Counted from the stretch's first letter, positions 28,423 through 36,961 are shown. The stretch is 64,000 bases of DNA from Leptospirales bacterium (GCA_013297885.1 JAAFIR010000014.1:45136-109135), one strand, 5' to 3'. The notes: generated from the sequence alone by a model not told the origin. Program-made: numbers and translations.

Positions 28423-29307
28423 TCATTTTTTTAACAAACTTTCAAACTCATCAATTACTTCTTTATGATTTGCTGAATACAAAATATCAATTAAACTTCT
28501 TCTGGTTTCAGATTTGATTTTTGGTGAAATAATTTTTTTTAAAATTTGTTCAGATGATTCTTTAGTGTTAAAATTTTGAAATAAAGAAACTAAATTCATG
28601 ATTTGAATATGATCTGTATTTTCATCTAATTCTTCAAATAAAAAATTTTCTAGTTTTAAATAAGTTGTTTTTTCATTTGTCCTGAGACAATGAATCAAAC
28701 TATGTTGGATTTCAGAATGAAACTTTGGATCTGATTTTGACTCTTTAAAAACAGAAATTAATAATTGATACGTTTCAAAATTTTTAAATCCAGAATTTTG
28801 ATTTTTAGAATAACATTGATTTAGTTCAGAAGAAATTTTTAATTTATCATTTTCATTTTTTGATTTGTTTAAATTTGTATAAAAATTTTTTTCATAATCC
28901 AGTTGATTTTCGATTTTATTAAATTTTTGGTCTTCATAGTTTTCATTTTTATCTCCAAATGCACGAAACATCCAATCAAATGTAAAAAAAATGGGTGTTG
29001 CAATCGTCAAAAATGGAATTGATCCCATTCTAGTAACATAACCTTTTTCATCACTGACCCAAAGTTTATCAATAGTTTGATTTACAGAAGCAGGTATCAC
29101 TCTGATTGGATGAATAACGAACACATCAATCATTCCTCCAATAATTCCAAGTGGAATATAAATTGGAGCAGCATAATATTTTGCAGGAGCTTCATCAGGA
29201 ATTAAATTTTCTTCAACAGCATTTACTAAAACTAAATTTTTTTTATTTAGAACAGAACAGTTTAAAAATAAAATTAGAATGAAAAAGAATTTAATTGAGT
29301 TTACCAT
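28423..29307 (-). CDS. Putative lipoprotein, paralogue of the upstream gene
   Basis: From the ATG at 29307 the protein starts MVNSIKFFFILILFLNC, a signal ending in a spirochaete-type lipobox. I prefer this start to the one nine codons upstream. Residues 45-115 contain the segment IPLGIIGGMIDVFVIHPIRVIPASVNQTIDKLW...GYVTRMGSIPFLTIATPIFFTFDWMFRAFG. It shares VHPxRVIPxS and the following hydrophobic segments with the gene immediately upstream. The last 190 residues are polar, helical and HEAT-like (TRRSLIDILYSANHKEVIDEFESLLKK). The start overlaps the upstream gene by 17 bp. Function unknown; probably membrane-attached. Confidence 0.6.
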   Translation of the reverse strand: MVNSIKFFFILILFLNCSVLNKKNLVLVNAVEENLIPDEAPAKYYAAPIYIPLGIIGGMIDVFVIHPIRVIPASVNQTIDKLWVSDEKGYVTRMGSIPFLTIATPIFFTFDWMFRAFGDKNENYEDQKFNKIENQLDYEKNFYTNLNKSKNENDKLKISSELNQCYSKNQNSGFKNFETYQLLISVFKESKSDPKFHSEIQHSLIHCLRTNEKTTYLKLENFLFEELDENTDHIQIMNLVSLFQNFNTKESSEQILKKIISPKIKSETRRSLIDILYSANHKEVIDEFESLLKK

Positions 29308-29668
29308 CAGACCCAAACTTACCAAAACTTGCATAAATTAACCAATTAAATAAAAATGCAAATGGAGTTAAAATTAGTTTTGGTACAAATAAAAATGATT
29401 GTCTAATCACTCCACCTTGTGGTTTATCCCAAACAGCTTCGTATGTTTTTTCTAAACTTCTTGGAATCACTCTCACAGGATGAACGATAAAATTATCAGT
29501 AAGTAAAGAAATTGTTCCAACACAAATCCCAACAGGAGAAAGTAAAATTTTGGATGTTGTTGAATCAGGTTGTATATATTCATCCATTTCATTTGTCAGC
29601 ACACGATTTTCTTTGTGAACAAAAGAGCATTGAACCAAAAAAACTAGACCAATTAAAAAGAATTTCAT
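29291..29668 (-). CDS. Small putative lipoprotein with VHPxRVIPxS segment
   Basis: From the ATG at 29668 the 125-residue protein starts MKFFLIGLVFLVQC, a signal sequence with lipobox. The remainder (SPVGICVGTISLLTDNFIVHPVRVIPRSLEKTYEAVW, then RQSFLFVPKLILTPFAFLFNWLIYASFGKFG) matches the N-terminal third of the following gene, so the two are tandem paralogues. The downstream copy carries an extra C-terminal helical domain. The reading frame extends further upstream to 29761, but that part lacks signal-peptide character. Function unknown. Confidence 0.6.
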   Translation of the reverse strand: MKFFLIGLVFLVQCSFVHKENRVLTNEMDEYIQPDSTTSKILLSPVGICVGTISLLTDNFIVHPVRVIPRSLEKTYEAVWDKPQGGVIRQSFLFVPKLILTPFAFLFNWLIYASFGKFGSDGKLN

Positions 29669-29878
29669 ATACATTTTACAAAATAAAATTTTAGAATATA
29701 AAAACAAGTATTTTGATAAATGAAATTTCTGGACGAGTTGGACATATTTATATCCACACAAAAAAAGTTTTTGTTTACATCAATTTGAGTGATAGCTGAT
29801 TTTTTTGCATTGTATTTAATTCAGTTGACTTTTAGTTTTGTAACTTAGCATTAGTAATTGAAGAATTTAGGATACAAT

Positions 29879-31432
29879 ATGGCAAAAGAAAAACAAACAA
29901 CATCAGCAAATATCGGTTTTGAAGAAAAGCTATTTACAATGGCAGATAAACTTCGTAATAATATGGACGCTGCAGAATACAAACATGTTGTGCTTGGACT
30001 AATTTTTTTAAAATACATTTCAGATAGTTTTATGACTCTTTATGACGAGCTAGATAAAAATCAAAAAAAAGGATCAGATCCAGAAGATAGAGATGAATAT
30101 ATCGCTAAAAATATTTTTTGGGTAGGTGAAAAAGCAAGATTTAATTTTATCCAAAAAAAAGCCAAAGAGCCAAGCATTGGAAAAGTAATTGATGATGCAA
30201 TGGACATCATAGAAAAAGACAATCCAACTTTAAAAGGTGTATTAAATAAAAATTATGCAAGAGCTGACTTAGACAAAACAAAATTAGGTGAGCTTGTTGA
30301 TCTTGTGGGAACCATTGGGCTTGGTGATAAAGAAAATCGAGCAAAGGATATTCTCGGAAGAGTGTATGAATATTTTTTGACAAAGTTTGCATCAGCAGAA
30401 GGAAAACTAGGTGGTCAATTTTATACACCTTCATCAGTTGTGCGACTCATTGTAGAAATGCTTGCACCCACAAAAAATCAAACTGTATATGATCCTGCTT
30501 GTGGCTCTGGTGGTTTTTTTGTTCAGTCCGAAAAATTTTTAGCACAACATGCTGGAAAAACGGGAGACATCGCAATTTACGGACAAGAATCAAACCCAAC
30601 TACTTGGAGACTTTGTATGATGAATCTTGCGATTCGTGGAATCAGGGCAAATCTAGGTAAAGAGCCAAGTGATAGTTTTTTACGAGACCAACACCTCGAT
30701 AAAAAATTTGATTTGGTGATGGCAAATCCTCCTTTTAATATGAAAGAATGGGGACAACCTGCACTACAAAATGATGTGAGATGGAAATATGGAATTCCAC
30801 CTGCGAACAATGCAAACTATGCTTGGGTTCAACATTTTATTCACAAATTAAAACCAAACGGCATGACAGGATTTGTTCTTGCGAATGGTTCAATGGCTTC
30901 AAACACTTCAGGTGAAGGAGAAATACGCAAAAAATTAGTAGATGAAGATTTAGTGGACTGTATGGTTGCGATGCCCGGACAACTTTTTTATTCCACTCAA
31001 ATTCCAGTTTGTATTTGGTTTTTAAATCGAAATAAAGAAAATCCTAAATTTAAAAATAGAAAAGGCAAAACACTTTTTATTGATGCTCGAAAAATGGGAA
31101 CACTAGTTGATAGAGTTCATAGAGAATTATCAGAAGATGATTTAAAAAAAATTACAGAGACTTATCACTCTTGGAGAGGAGATAGTGATTGCAAAATAAA
31201 ATATAAAGACACAAAAGGATTTTGTAAATCTGTTTCTCAAGATGAAATCAAAGAGCACGGATACGTTTTGACCCCTGGTCGATTTGTGGGTGCTGAAGAT
31301 GCAATTGATGATGGAATTGATTTTGATGAAAAAATGAAATCTCTTACTGCGAAACTCAAAGAACAAGTTTCAAGTTCAGAAAAATTATCAAAAGAAATAT
31401 TTAAAAATTTAAAAGTTCTTGGATACGATTAG
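29879..31432 (+). CDS. hsdM: Type I restriction-modification system DNA methyltransferase subunit
   Basis: The 517-residue protein has an N-terminal HsdM helical domain (NIGFEEKLFTMADKLRNNMDAAEYKHVVLGLIFLKYISDSF). The N6-adenine methyltransferase domain shows motif I VYDPACGSGGFFVQSEKF and motif IV LVMANPPFNMKEWG (NPPF). GGQFYTPSSVVRLIVEML precedes the catalytic region. I took the ATG at 29879, preceded by TTTAGGA at a proper distance, over the TTG at 29858. With HsdS it forms the modification enzyme that methylates the target site, and with HsdR the restriction complex. Unusually, hsdS and hsdR do not follow directly: about 5.7 kb of other genes separate hsdM from hsdS. Confidence 0.95.
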   Translation: MAKEKQTTSANIGFEEKLFTMADKLRNNMDAAEYKHVVLGLIFLKYISDSFMTLYDELDKNQKKGSDPEDRDEYIAKNIFWVGEKARFNFIQKKAKEPSIGKVIDDAMDIIEKDNPTLKGVLNKNYARADLDKTKLGELVDLVGTIGLGDKENRAKDILGRVYEYFLTKFASAEGKLGGQFYTPSSVVRLIVEMLAPTKNQTVYDPACGSGGFFVQSEKFLAQHAGKTGDIAIYGQESNPTTWRLCMMNLAIRGIRANLGKEPSDSFLRDQHLDKKFDLVMANPPFNMKEWGQPALQNDVRWKYGIPPANNANYAWVQHFIHKLKPNGMTGFVLANGSMASNTSGEGEIRKKLVDEDLVDCMVAMPGQLFYSTQIPVCIWFLNRNKENPKFKNRKGKTLFIDARKMGTLVDRVHRELSEDDLKKITETYHSWRGDSDCKIKYKDTKGFCKSVSQDEIKEHGYVLTPGRFVGAEDAIDDGIDFDEKMKSLTAKLKEQVSSSEKLSKEIFKNLKVLGYD

Positions 31433-31469
31433 AATTAAAGGATAGAAATCTGATCGCTTTAATTAACAT

Positions 31470-31889
31470 CTATTTTTTAAAAGGGTTTATTATTTTTAGA
31501 GATTGTTCTATAATTTGCCCATGATGCAAATCTTCGGTATATAATACTTCACATTTATTTTCTATGGCTGTTGCTACAATCAAACTGTCCCAAATAGAGA
31601 ATTTATATTTTGATTTCATAAAAATTGCTTTTTTTATTAGTAAAGAATTTACAGTGTGTAATTCAAATTCTTCAATTATTTCATCTACATGATTTTTGAT
31701 ATTAGAATCATCTACTTTATTTTTAAAAAGCTGATTAGTAATTTCGATTAGAACTTGCGTGCTAATAACAAATTGGTCTGTTGAGTCTTTTAGGATGTTA
31801 ATTATCTGATTAGTTTTTTCTTTTTCAATTTCTACATCTAATATTGCATAAAGTAAAATATTTGTATCAAGAAAAATTCTATCACTCAT
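31470..31889 (-). CDS. PIN-domain toxin of a VapBC-type pair
   Basis: The 139-residue protein has the PIN ribonuclease fold signature. The acidic residues sit in RIFLDTNILLYAILD (first Asp), STQVLIEITNQLF (Glu), KFSIWDSLIVATAIENKC (Asp) and LYTEDLHHGQ (last Asp). All expected metal-binding acids are present, so the toxin looks intact. It overlaps the upstream antitoxin gene by 8 bp. It is transcribed opposite to hsdM, whose stop is 37 bp away. PIN toxins of this kind cleave RNA, often tRNA or rRNA. Its target is unknown. Confidence 0.85.
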   Translation of the reverse strand: MSDRIFLDTNILLYAILDVEIEKEKTNQIINILKDSTDQFVISTQVLIEITNQLFKNKVDDSNIKNHVDEIIEEFELHTVNSLLIKKAIFMKSKYKFSIWDSLIVATAIENKCEVLYTEDLHHGQIIEQSLKIINPFKK

Positions 31890-32103
31890 AGAGTTCTTCT
31901 CTAGGGTAAATTTTAAAATCTTTTACTTTAATTGGATTTGATAAAATTTTTGAAAACCGTTTTTCTTTAACTTTATTTTCGTTTGAAGTCTGTTTTGAAT
32001 TACCACCATACTTCATAAATAAAAATTGATAGAAATCAAGTATCTCGATTTTGGCTATTTCTGGAAGTCCTGAAATATCAATTATTGAATCGCGTATTTC
32101 CAT
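31882..32103 (-). CDS. VapB-type antitoxin partner of the PIN toxin
   Basis: The 73-residue protein carries LPEIAKIEILDFYQFLFMKYG, a helix typical of the DUF2281-like antitoxins found before PIN toxins, and ends in the charged toxin-binding tail KVKDFKIYPREELYE. It overlaps the PIN gene by 8 bp, the normal arrangement. It resembles the 67-residue protein at 32474-32677 on the other strand (shared IIDFYEFLIFKYG-like core and ELYE end), so the two are related antitoxins facing away from each other. It probably represses its own promoter. Confidence 0.75.
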   Translation of the reverse strand: MEIRDSIIDISGLPEIAKIEILDFYQFLFMKYGGNSKQTSNENKVKEKRFSKILSNPIKVKDFKIYPREELYE

Positions 32104-32250
32104 ATTTGTTATCCTCGATATTCTATTCTAATATTTATAACTAAGTTATGCAAGAAATAAAATTTTATTTAAAAAACTAAAAAACAGATTTTAGTGCTTG
32201 TGAATTTTAAATTTAAACAGAGATTTGAAACTTAAGAAGAAAATGCAAAA

Positions 32251-32374
32251 GGATATTCGCTGGATTCAGCGATTTAATAATTTTAAATTTTGGGTGTTCC
32301 CCACTTTCGTGTGTCGAGCTATCCGCTACAAGTCCACACTGTGGACTTTCCGCTTCTATCTCTAACGCTAGTAT
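32251..32374 (-). repeat. Dispersed hairpin repeat, copy E
   Basis: This is a divergent copy with stems CGCTG/CAGCG (from 32258) and AGTCCACA/TGTGGACT (32330-32348). Its right end CTCTAACGCTAGTAT resembles copies B and C. It lies in the 370-bp gap between two antitoxin genes that face away from each other. Nothing else was recognised there. Confidence 0.55.
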
Positions 32375-32473
32375 TGTGAAATGATATTATTGAATAGAAA
32401 TTTAATTTATAAAATTTCTGATTTATAGTTTTAAATCCTTGCAATTAATAAAATTGAATGGAAAATAGAGCGT

Positions 32474-32677
32474 ATGGAAAAAATAAACTATTTTGTAGAT
32501 TTGAATATTTTAAATGATCAGGCTCAAAGAGAAATTATAGATTTTTATGAATTCTTGATTTTTAAATATGGAAAAGTTTCAACAGTATCAAAAAATAAAC
32601 TGAAAAATTTTTTAGCTGAATCAATTAAGGTAGAAACTCCAGTCAATTTTAATAGAAATGAACTTTATGAAAGATAA
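32474..32677 (+). CDS. VapB-type antitoxin, partner toxin truncated
   Basis: The 67-residue protein contains LNDQAQREIIDFYEFLIFKYG and ends NFNRNELYER, closely matching the antitoxin at 31882-32103. It overlaps the start of a PIN toxin remnant by 11 bp. Because the toxin is truncated, this may be a solitary antitoxin. It could still neutralise a related PIN toxin, such as the intact one 600 bp away, or act as a regulator. Confidence 0.65.
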   Translation: MEKINYFVDLNILNDQAQREIIDFYEFLIFKYGKVSTVSKNKLKNFLAESIKVETPVNFNRNELYER

Positions 32678-32744
32678 AATCTTTATAGATACAAATATTT
32701 GGTTTATTCAGAAAAATAAAAATGAAAGTAAATTAAATAATTAA
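32667..32744 (+). pseudogene. PIN toxin remnant (first 25 residues)
   Basis: The frame MKDKIFIDTNIWFIQKNKNE starts inside the antitoxin gene at 32667 and stops at 32744. FIDTNIWFI is the first acidic motif of PIN toxins; the remaining 100-plus residues are missing. The remnant stops exactly where the three-gene minus-strand operon ends (32741). This suggests the operon, or the event that brought it, replaced the toxin body. Confidence 0.6.
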
Positions 32745-33247
32745 GTTTCTAAAAAATCTGAAACCCATCCAGCCAAAAGTTCTTTTTCATAATTTTTACA
32801 TTCAATTTTTGTTTTTGTTAATAGCTCTTTGATTTGAGATTTCGAATATGATTTGATAACTTTTGTATTTTTATTGTTTAGCAAATAATCTTTAAGATTT
32901 AATATAAAAATTTTTAATTTTTCTAGGTCACTAAAATCAGCACAATAATGATTACTTTCAATACATGAAAAAATATTTGTTTTTTGATAATTTATTTCAA
33001 CTTGAGAATCAAAAAAAACAGAATCATTGATAAAAATCAATCTCTGATTTTTGGGACAACTTTGTTTGATTACAATATATGCCGATGTAATAAAATTTTC
33101 TTTTTGCTGATTGTATAAGTAAAAAGAAGTTTTACCATTATCTTTTTCTCGTGGTTTAAAATAATCTAGGCATAATTTTTCAAAATCATGTACATCAGGA
33201 GTTTCAAAAATATTTGGTGAGTTATTTGTGAAACGAATATAGGTCAT
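32741..33247 (-). CDS. Unknown protein, third gene of cargo operon
   Basis: The 168-residue soluble protein has no signal peptide or membrane segment. Readable features are a polar, alpha/beta N-terminal part (RFTNNSPNIFETPDVHDFEKLCLDYFKPREKDNGKTSFYLYN), a hydrophobic strand (YIVIKQSCPKNQRLIFINDSVFF) and a Lys-rich helical C-terminus (LLTKTKIECKNYEKELLAGW). I recognise no family. It is the last of three co-directional genes (34360 to 32741) with spacings of 0 and 15 bp, so it is almost certainly part of one operon inside the type I restriction locus. A defence or addiction role is possible but unproven. Confidence 0.65.
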   Translation of the reverse strand: MTYIRFTNNSPNIFETPDVHDFEKLCLDYFKPREKDNGKTSFYLYNQQKENFITSAYIVIKQSCPKNQRLIFINDSVFFDSQVEINYQKTNIFSCIESNHYCADFSDLEKLKIFILNLKDYLLNNKNTKVIKSYSKSQIKELLTKTKIECKNYEKELLAGWVSDFLET

Positions 33248-33262
33248 AAAAAAAAAGTATTC

Positions 33263-33859
33263 CTAATTTGTTAATAAATTTGAATATACAACAACTGGTT
33301 TATTAATCAAAACATTTTTTTTTACTCCAGGAATATTTATGATGTTTATATTTTGCAGCATTGTTTTAAATAAAATAGTAGAATTTAAAAATTGATTTTG
33401 TGGTGATACATTTTCTTTTTTATAATTTTTTAATATTTCATTTGCTCTTTCATTTAGTCTCTCTTGTTTAGAATTTGCAAAATAATTTTTTATTCTTACA
33501 AAATCTGACCTTTCTTCAAGTCCGTATAAGATTCCAAAATTGATTAATGGATTATTGTATAAAATAAGTTTTTGAATCAAATCATCCAATAGTTCAATTT
33601 TTTGACAATTTTCAATTAATAATTTTGCAATAAAGCCACGGACATCAGACCTAGTTGATTCTTTTTCCAAAATCGACTCAAAAATAAATTTATCTGAAAT
33701 ACATTTGTTTTTGATTTCTTCTTGAATTAATCTATCATCTTCATAATATTCTGTTAAGATTTTTAGAATTTTATCGCATAACTCAATTTCTTCCCAAAAA
33801 GAATTAAATTCATATAGTGAAGTTAGTTTTGGTTTTTTGAGAAGAGGTATGGCTGACAT
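33263..33859 (-). CDS. Unknown helical protein, second gene of cargo operon
   Basis: The 198-residue protein is mostly helical. Its middle part has short repeated helix pairs (FIAKLLIENCQKIELLDDLIQKLILYNNPLINFGILYGLEERSDFVRIKNYF), somewhat like HEAT-type repeats. The C-terminus is beta-like (NINIINIPGVKKNVLINKPVVVYSNLL). There is no signal or membrane segment, and I recognise no family. Its ATG begins directly after the stop of the upstream gene, which implies translational coupling, and it is followed after 15 bp by the third gene. Confidence 0.65.
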   Translation of the reverse strand: MSAIPLLKKPKLTSLYEFNSFWEEIELCDKILKILTEYYEDDRLIQEEIKNKCISDKFIFESILEKESTRSDVRGFIAKLLIENCQKIELLDDLIQKLILYNNPLINFGILYGLEERSDFVRIKNYFANSKQERLNERANEILKNYKKENVSPQNQFLNSTILFKTMLQNINIINIPGVKKNVLINKPVVVYSNLLTN

Positions 33860-34360
33860 TTATTCTTCCTCTGCAGATAAAATTTCTTTAAATCTATTGT
33901 ATAATTTTAGAAAATGTGTATCAACATAAGAAATTTCTACTAAACTAGGAATTTGGATCAATCCATTTTCAGGTATAGTTTGATTGAATAAAATAGGGTG
34001 CAAGTAGCCAAGAGATAAATGAATTACATCATTTAAAGCCAAAGTTTGAATTACTGAAACTCTGAAAGGGGACATTTCTCTGCCAATAGATTTTCTATTA
34101 TCCCAAGGAATAAATTTGCTTTTTTTTGGTTCAATTGATTTTAAAATATTTTCGCTAGATTTAATAAAGTTAGACAAATAATTTTTACTAATTGAAATTG
34201 GTATACAAGTAGCAGGATCTGAACTCATATCATCATATATAAAATAGCAAATTATATCATCGCCATTTTCTAAAATAAAAAAATTATTTGCAGGGAAAGA
34301 TTTTGGATTATTTCCAACAACTTGGACATTTAATTCTTTCTCTTGGAACATAAAGATCAT
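33860..34360 (-). CDS. Unknown protein, first gene of cargo operon
   Basis: The 166-residue soluble protein has a beta-rich first half (NNFFILENGDDIICYFIYDD, CIPISISKNYLSNFIK). The central stretch SPFRVSVIQTLALNDVIHLSLGYLHPILF leads to a helical end (HFLKLYNRFKEILSAEEE). There is no signal peptide. A second ATG lies three codons downstream, and the start cannot be decided because the AGAGA upstream fits either. It is divergent from the antitoxin gene at 34531, with 170 bp between them that must hold both promoters. I do not recognise the family. Confidence 0.65.
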   Translation of the reverse strand: MIFMFQEKELNVQVVGNNPKSFPANNFFILENGDDIICYFIYDDMSSDPATCIPISISKNYLSNFIKSSENILKSIEPKKSKFIPWDNRKSIGREMSPFRVSVIQTLALNDVIHLSLGYLHPILFNQTIPENGLIQIPSLVEISYVDTHFLKLYNRFKEILSAEEE

Positions 34361-34530
34361 TCTCTTTAAAATCTAAAATCTGTCAATTATTAAGAATAGA
34401 TTTCTTTGAGTATAAAAAAAACAAATGTTTAGTATTTCATTTTTTTATTATGTCACAATTAGATTTTATTATAAAAAATCTTTCCAAAAAAAACTTGCTT
34501 ACTTCCCTTTTCATTACAGTGTAAGTTATT

Positions 34531-34779
34531 ATGGAAAATGCTTATATACTTACTGGTAATTTAAAGAGTCCAAGAATTATAGAATTGGATGAGTCATTAA
34601 ATTTATCTATACAAAAAATAAGAGTCATTATTGAACCAATTTCATCGGTGAAAAAAAAACAATCCCTTCTACTGACTCTAAGTAAAATCCAAGCTATGCA
34701 GGAAAAACGAAAGTTTATCCCTCCACTAAAAGAAGAAATAGATTCTTATATTTCTAAACTAGGTGATGATTGGAATTAA
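34531..34779 (+). CDS. Antitoxin-like protein preceding a PIN toxin remnant
   Basis: The 82-residue protein opens ENAYILTGNLKSPRIIELDESL. It then has a short DNA-binding-like beta strand and a helical charged tail ending EEIDSYISKLGDDWN, the layout of small antitoxins before PIN toxins. Its stop is directly followed by an ATG opening a frame that begins like a PIN toxin and ends after 20 residues. It differs in sequence from the two other antitoxins of the locus, so it comes from a separate family. It may now be solitary. Confidence 0.6.
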   Translation: MENAYILTGNLKSPRIIELDESLNLSIQKIRVIIEPISSVKKKQSLLLTLSKIQAMQEKRKFIPPLKEEIDSYISKLGDDWN

Positions 34780-34842
34780 ATGAAATATTATTTGGATAGT
34801 TGCATCTTAATTTATATGATTGAAAAAATTGAAGATCAATAG
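34780..34842 (+). pseudogene. PIN toxin remnant (first 20 residues)
   Basis: The frame MKYYLDSCILIYMIEKIEDQ starts at 34780, immediately after the antitoxin stop, and ends at TAG 34840-34842. YYLDSCILIYMIE is the first strand and acidic motif of a PIN toxin. The rest of the gene is absent. About 30 bp later the direct repeat that precedes the reverse transcriptase gene begins. Confidence 0.6.
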
Positions 34843-34871
34843 TAAACTCAAAATAGTAAATCCATTAAAAT

Positions 34872-34920
34872 AAAAAAAAATCCAAAACTCCTATTTTGTC
34901 GGGATGTCGATATATAATAA
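34872..34920 (+). repeat. Direct repeat, left copy, before the reverse transcriptase gene
   Basis: It runs from an A9 tract to TATATAATAA. The last 25 bp (34896-34920) are identical to 37039-37063, and the preceding 24 bp match with small differences. Inside is TGTCG-GGA-TGTCG, a 5-bp word repeated with a 3-bp spacer, then a consensus TATAAT (34913-34918) about 115 bp before the reverse transcriptase start. It may be both a recombination site and a promoter/operator. No -35 box at normal spacing is visible. Confidence 0.75.
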
Positions 34921-35032
34921 AAGAAGAATATGACTCACAATGTAAATCCTATTTTTTTATTTTAAACGAAAAGGTAAAGAGGAAAATTTATTTTGTATAT
35001 TTTAAAGATTATAACTTAAACTTAGTATTAAT

Positions 35033-36961
35033 ATGGAATATTATCAATCCCAAATTGGATATTTTTTAAAATATGAATTTTGGAGGGACTCAAAAAAACT
35101 TTTAGATTTCCAAATGAATCAATTTGATAAAAGTAATTATTTTAAAACACTCAGTATGTTTTATTATAGATTATTACAAAAAGATCAGGATATAGGAAAA
35201 GAAGAATATTTTGAAAAATTTATAGCCAGTAATATGTTCTTTGGATTAACAGAATTGTACAAAACTATCAACTATCTTGTACCGAAAAAAATTCTCGGTT
35301 ATCGAAATTATAAATTCATGACTTATCCGATGCGAATATTGTATAATTCAATTGGATTATATATTTTAAATGTTTCGAATGACCTTTTGAATTTCATATC
35401 TAAAAATAAAAAAATAAATTCATTTTATGGTGGTGATTTAAAATATTCAAATGATACATTGAATATTAATCAAAAAAGTATAACGTATCATGATCATTAT
35501 AAAAAATTTTGTTCAAGAGTTTTAAAATCAATTAGAGAATATGATGATTCTTCAATAGTTTTACATTTTGATTATCAAAATTATTATGATAGTATTTCGA
35601 TGGAAAAACTTTTAAAAATCCTGAATAAATTAATAGAACCAAACATTAAACAAAAATTAAATTTTAATGATTCTACTATTGATCAAATAGTTTTCTTTTT
35701 TAAATTTTTAAATAAAGGTGAGAACGGAATTCCTCAATATGATAATGATATAATTTCAAATTATCTTGGCCATCTCTTTGGATTATTCGGAGATCTTTAT
35801 ATCGATGATTTATTATTAAAAATTAAAATTATTAAAAAATATTCTATAATAAGATATGTTGACGATACATATATTTTTATAAGTTTTCATAATATTAGCA
35901 ATAAAAAGAAAATCAATAAATTTCTAAATAAATTGCTCCCATCTTTAGTTTATAAAGTACACACTTCTTTAAATCTAAGAATAAACTATCATAAATCAAG
36001 AATTTTTTGGTTAAAAAATGATGTAGATAAAATAGAACTCCGTTCACAATTAAAAAGTACATCTCAAGATTTTGTTTTTGGTCATGATTTGACTGAGGAT
36101 GAAGAAAGTGAAGAAGCTATAACTATAAATATTTTCAATATGCTTGATGAAATTAAATCTTTTGAATACAAAAAAGAATTTGAATATAAATATGAATTTG
36201 GAGGAACTATAAATTCCGTCTATAGTAAAAAAATTAATAATCATTTAAGTAAAACAGAGAATATAGAAAAATTGGAAAAAATTTTTGAACATTTTGATTT
36301 TGATAAAATTACACAATATCCTAAACAATTATTAATATTGATTCTAAAATGTTCTAAAGCCAAAAAGAAATTTGAATCTTATCTGAATAAAAAAAAAGTA
36401 GAAAGTCCATTAGATGCTCATATGGTAGTGGAATATTTTGTGCAAACAAGTTTCAAAAAAAGAAAAATACTAAAAAAAATAGAAGCTTTAGAAGGTTACT
36501 CATATATATATAATCTTATAATTGAAGATAAAATATTTTTTAAAAATACTGGCTATTTTAATCTGGATATAGGAACGATCGAAAAAATTGAATTAAAAAT
36601 AAATTATTTAGAGCAAATACGATGGCGTGTTTATTGGGAAAAAATCGAATTTTATTCAGCGGCATTAAATCATCTATTGAATGAAATACATGCAATTTGT
36701 TTCAATTTGGATAGCGAAAGTAAAAAAATTAACGATTACAACTCTGATAGTGTTCAGAAATTTTTACAAAAATTCAGAATTGCCAATGAAGTAAAAATAC
36801 AAATTAAAAATTTATTCAATAGAAGAAATATCAATCCACTTTCCCACCCAGGTGGCGATACAGATTATTACCTTCCTATAAGCAAAGCAGAATATATGGA
36901 ATTCAAAGATAAAGTTGGTATCTGTATTTATGAAATTATTCTAAATAAAAATAGGGTTTAA
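35033..36961 (+). CDS. AbiA-like reverse transcriptase with C-terminal HEPN motif
   Basis: The 642-residue protein shows RT motif A VLHFDYQNYYDSIS (Asp180), the block GIPQYDNDIISNYLG (from residue 232) and the active-site box RYVDDTYIF (Tyr275-Asp278). The 330-residue helical C-terminal part ends with NRRNINPLSHPGGD, where Arg598 and His605 match the Rx4-6H ribonuclease motif of HEPN domains. RT plus C-terminal HEPN and a length near 630 residues is the layout of the AbiA abortive-infection family. There is no maturase or endonuclease domain and no group II intron features, so this is a defence RT rather than a mobile intron. It lies alone between two direct repeats, inside a type I restriction locus. 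Confidence 0.85.
   Translation: MEYYQSQIGYFLKYEFWRDSKKLLDFQMNQFDKSNYFKTLSMFYYRLLQKDQDIGKEEYFEKFIASNMFFGLTELYKTINYLVPKKILGYRNYKFMTYPMRILYNSIGLYILNVSNDLLNFISKNKKINSFYGGDLKYSNDTLNINQKSITYHDHYKKFCSRVLKSIREYDDSSIVLHFDYQNYYDSISMEKLLKILNKLIEPNIKQKLNFNDSTIDQIVFFFKFLNKGENGIPQYDNDIISNYLGHLFGLFGDLYIDDLLLKIKIIKKYSIIRYVDDTYIFISFHNISNKKKINKFLNKLLPSLVYKVHTSLNLRINYHKSRIFWLKNDVDKIELRSQLKSTSQDFVFGHDLTEDEESEEAITINIFNMLDEIKSFEYKKEFEYKYEFGGTINSVYSKKINNHLSKTENIEKLEKIFEHFDFDKITQYPKQLLILILKCSKAKKKFESYLNKKKVESPLDAHMVVEYFVQTSFKKRKILKKIEALEGYSYIYNLIIEDKIFFKNTGYFNLDIGTIEKIELKINYLEQIRWRVYWEKIEFYSAALNHLLNEIHAICFNLDSESKKINDYNSDSVQKFLQKFRIANEVKIQIKNLFNRRNINPLSHPGGDTDYYLPISKAEYMEFKDKVGICIYEIILNKNRV

Noticed and set aside
31433..31464. 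8-bp AT-only inverted repeat between hsdM and the PIN toxin gene as a terminator
   Set aside because: Stem AATTAAAG/CTTTAATT has a 16-base loop and almost no GC pairs; too weak to call.
35033..36961. Reverse transcriptase as a group II intron or retron
   Set aside because: No maturase or HNH domain and no intron RNA boundaries; a retron would need an msr-msd region, which is not apparent in the 112 bp between repeat and start. RT plus HEPN fits AbiA better.
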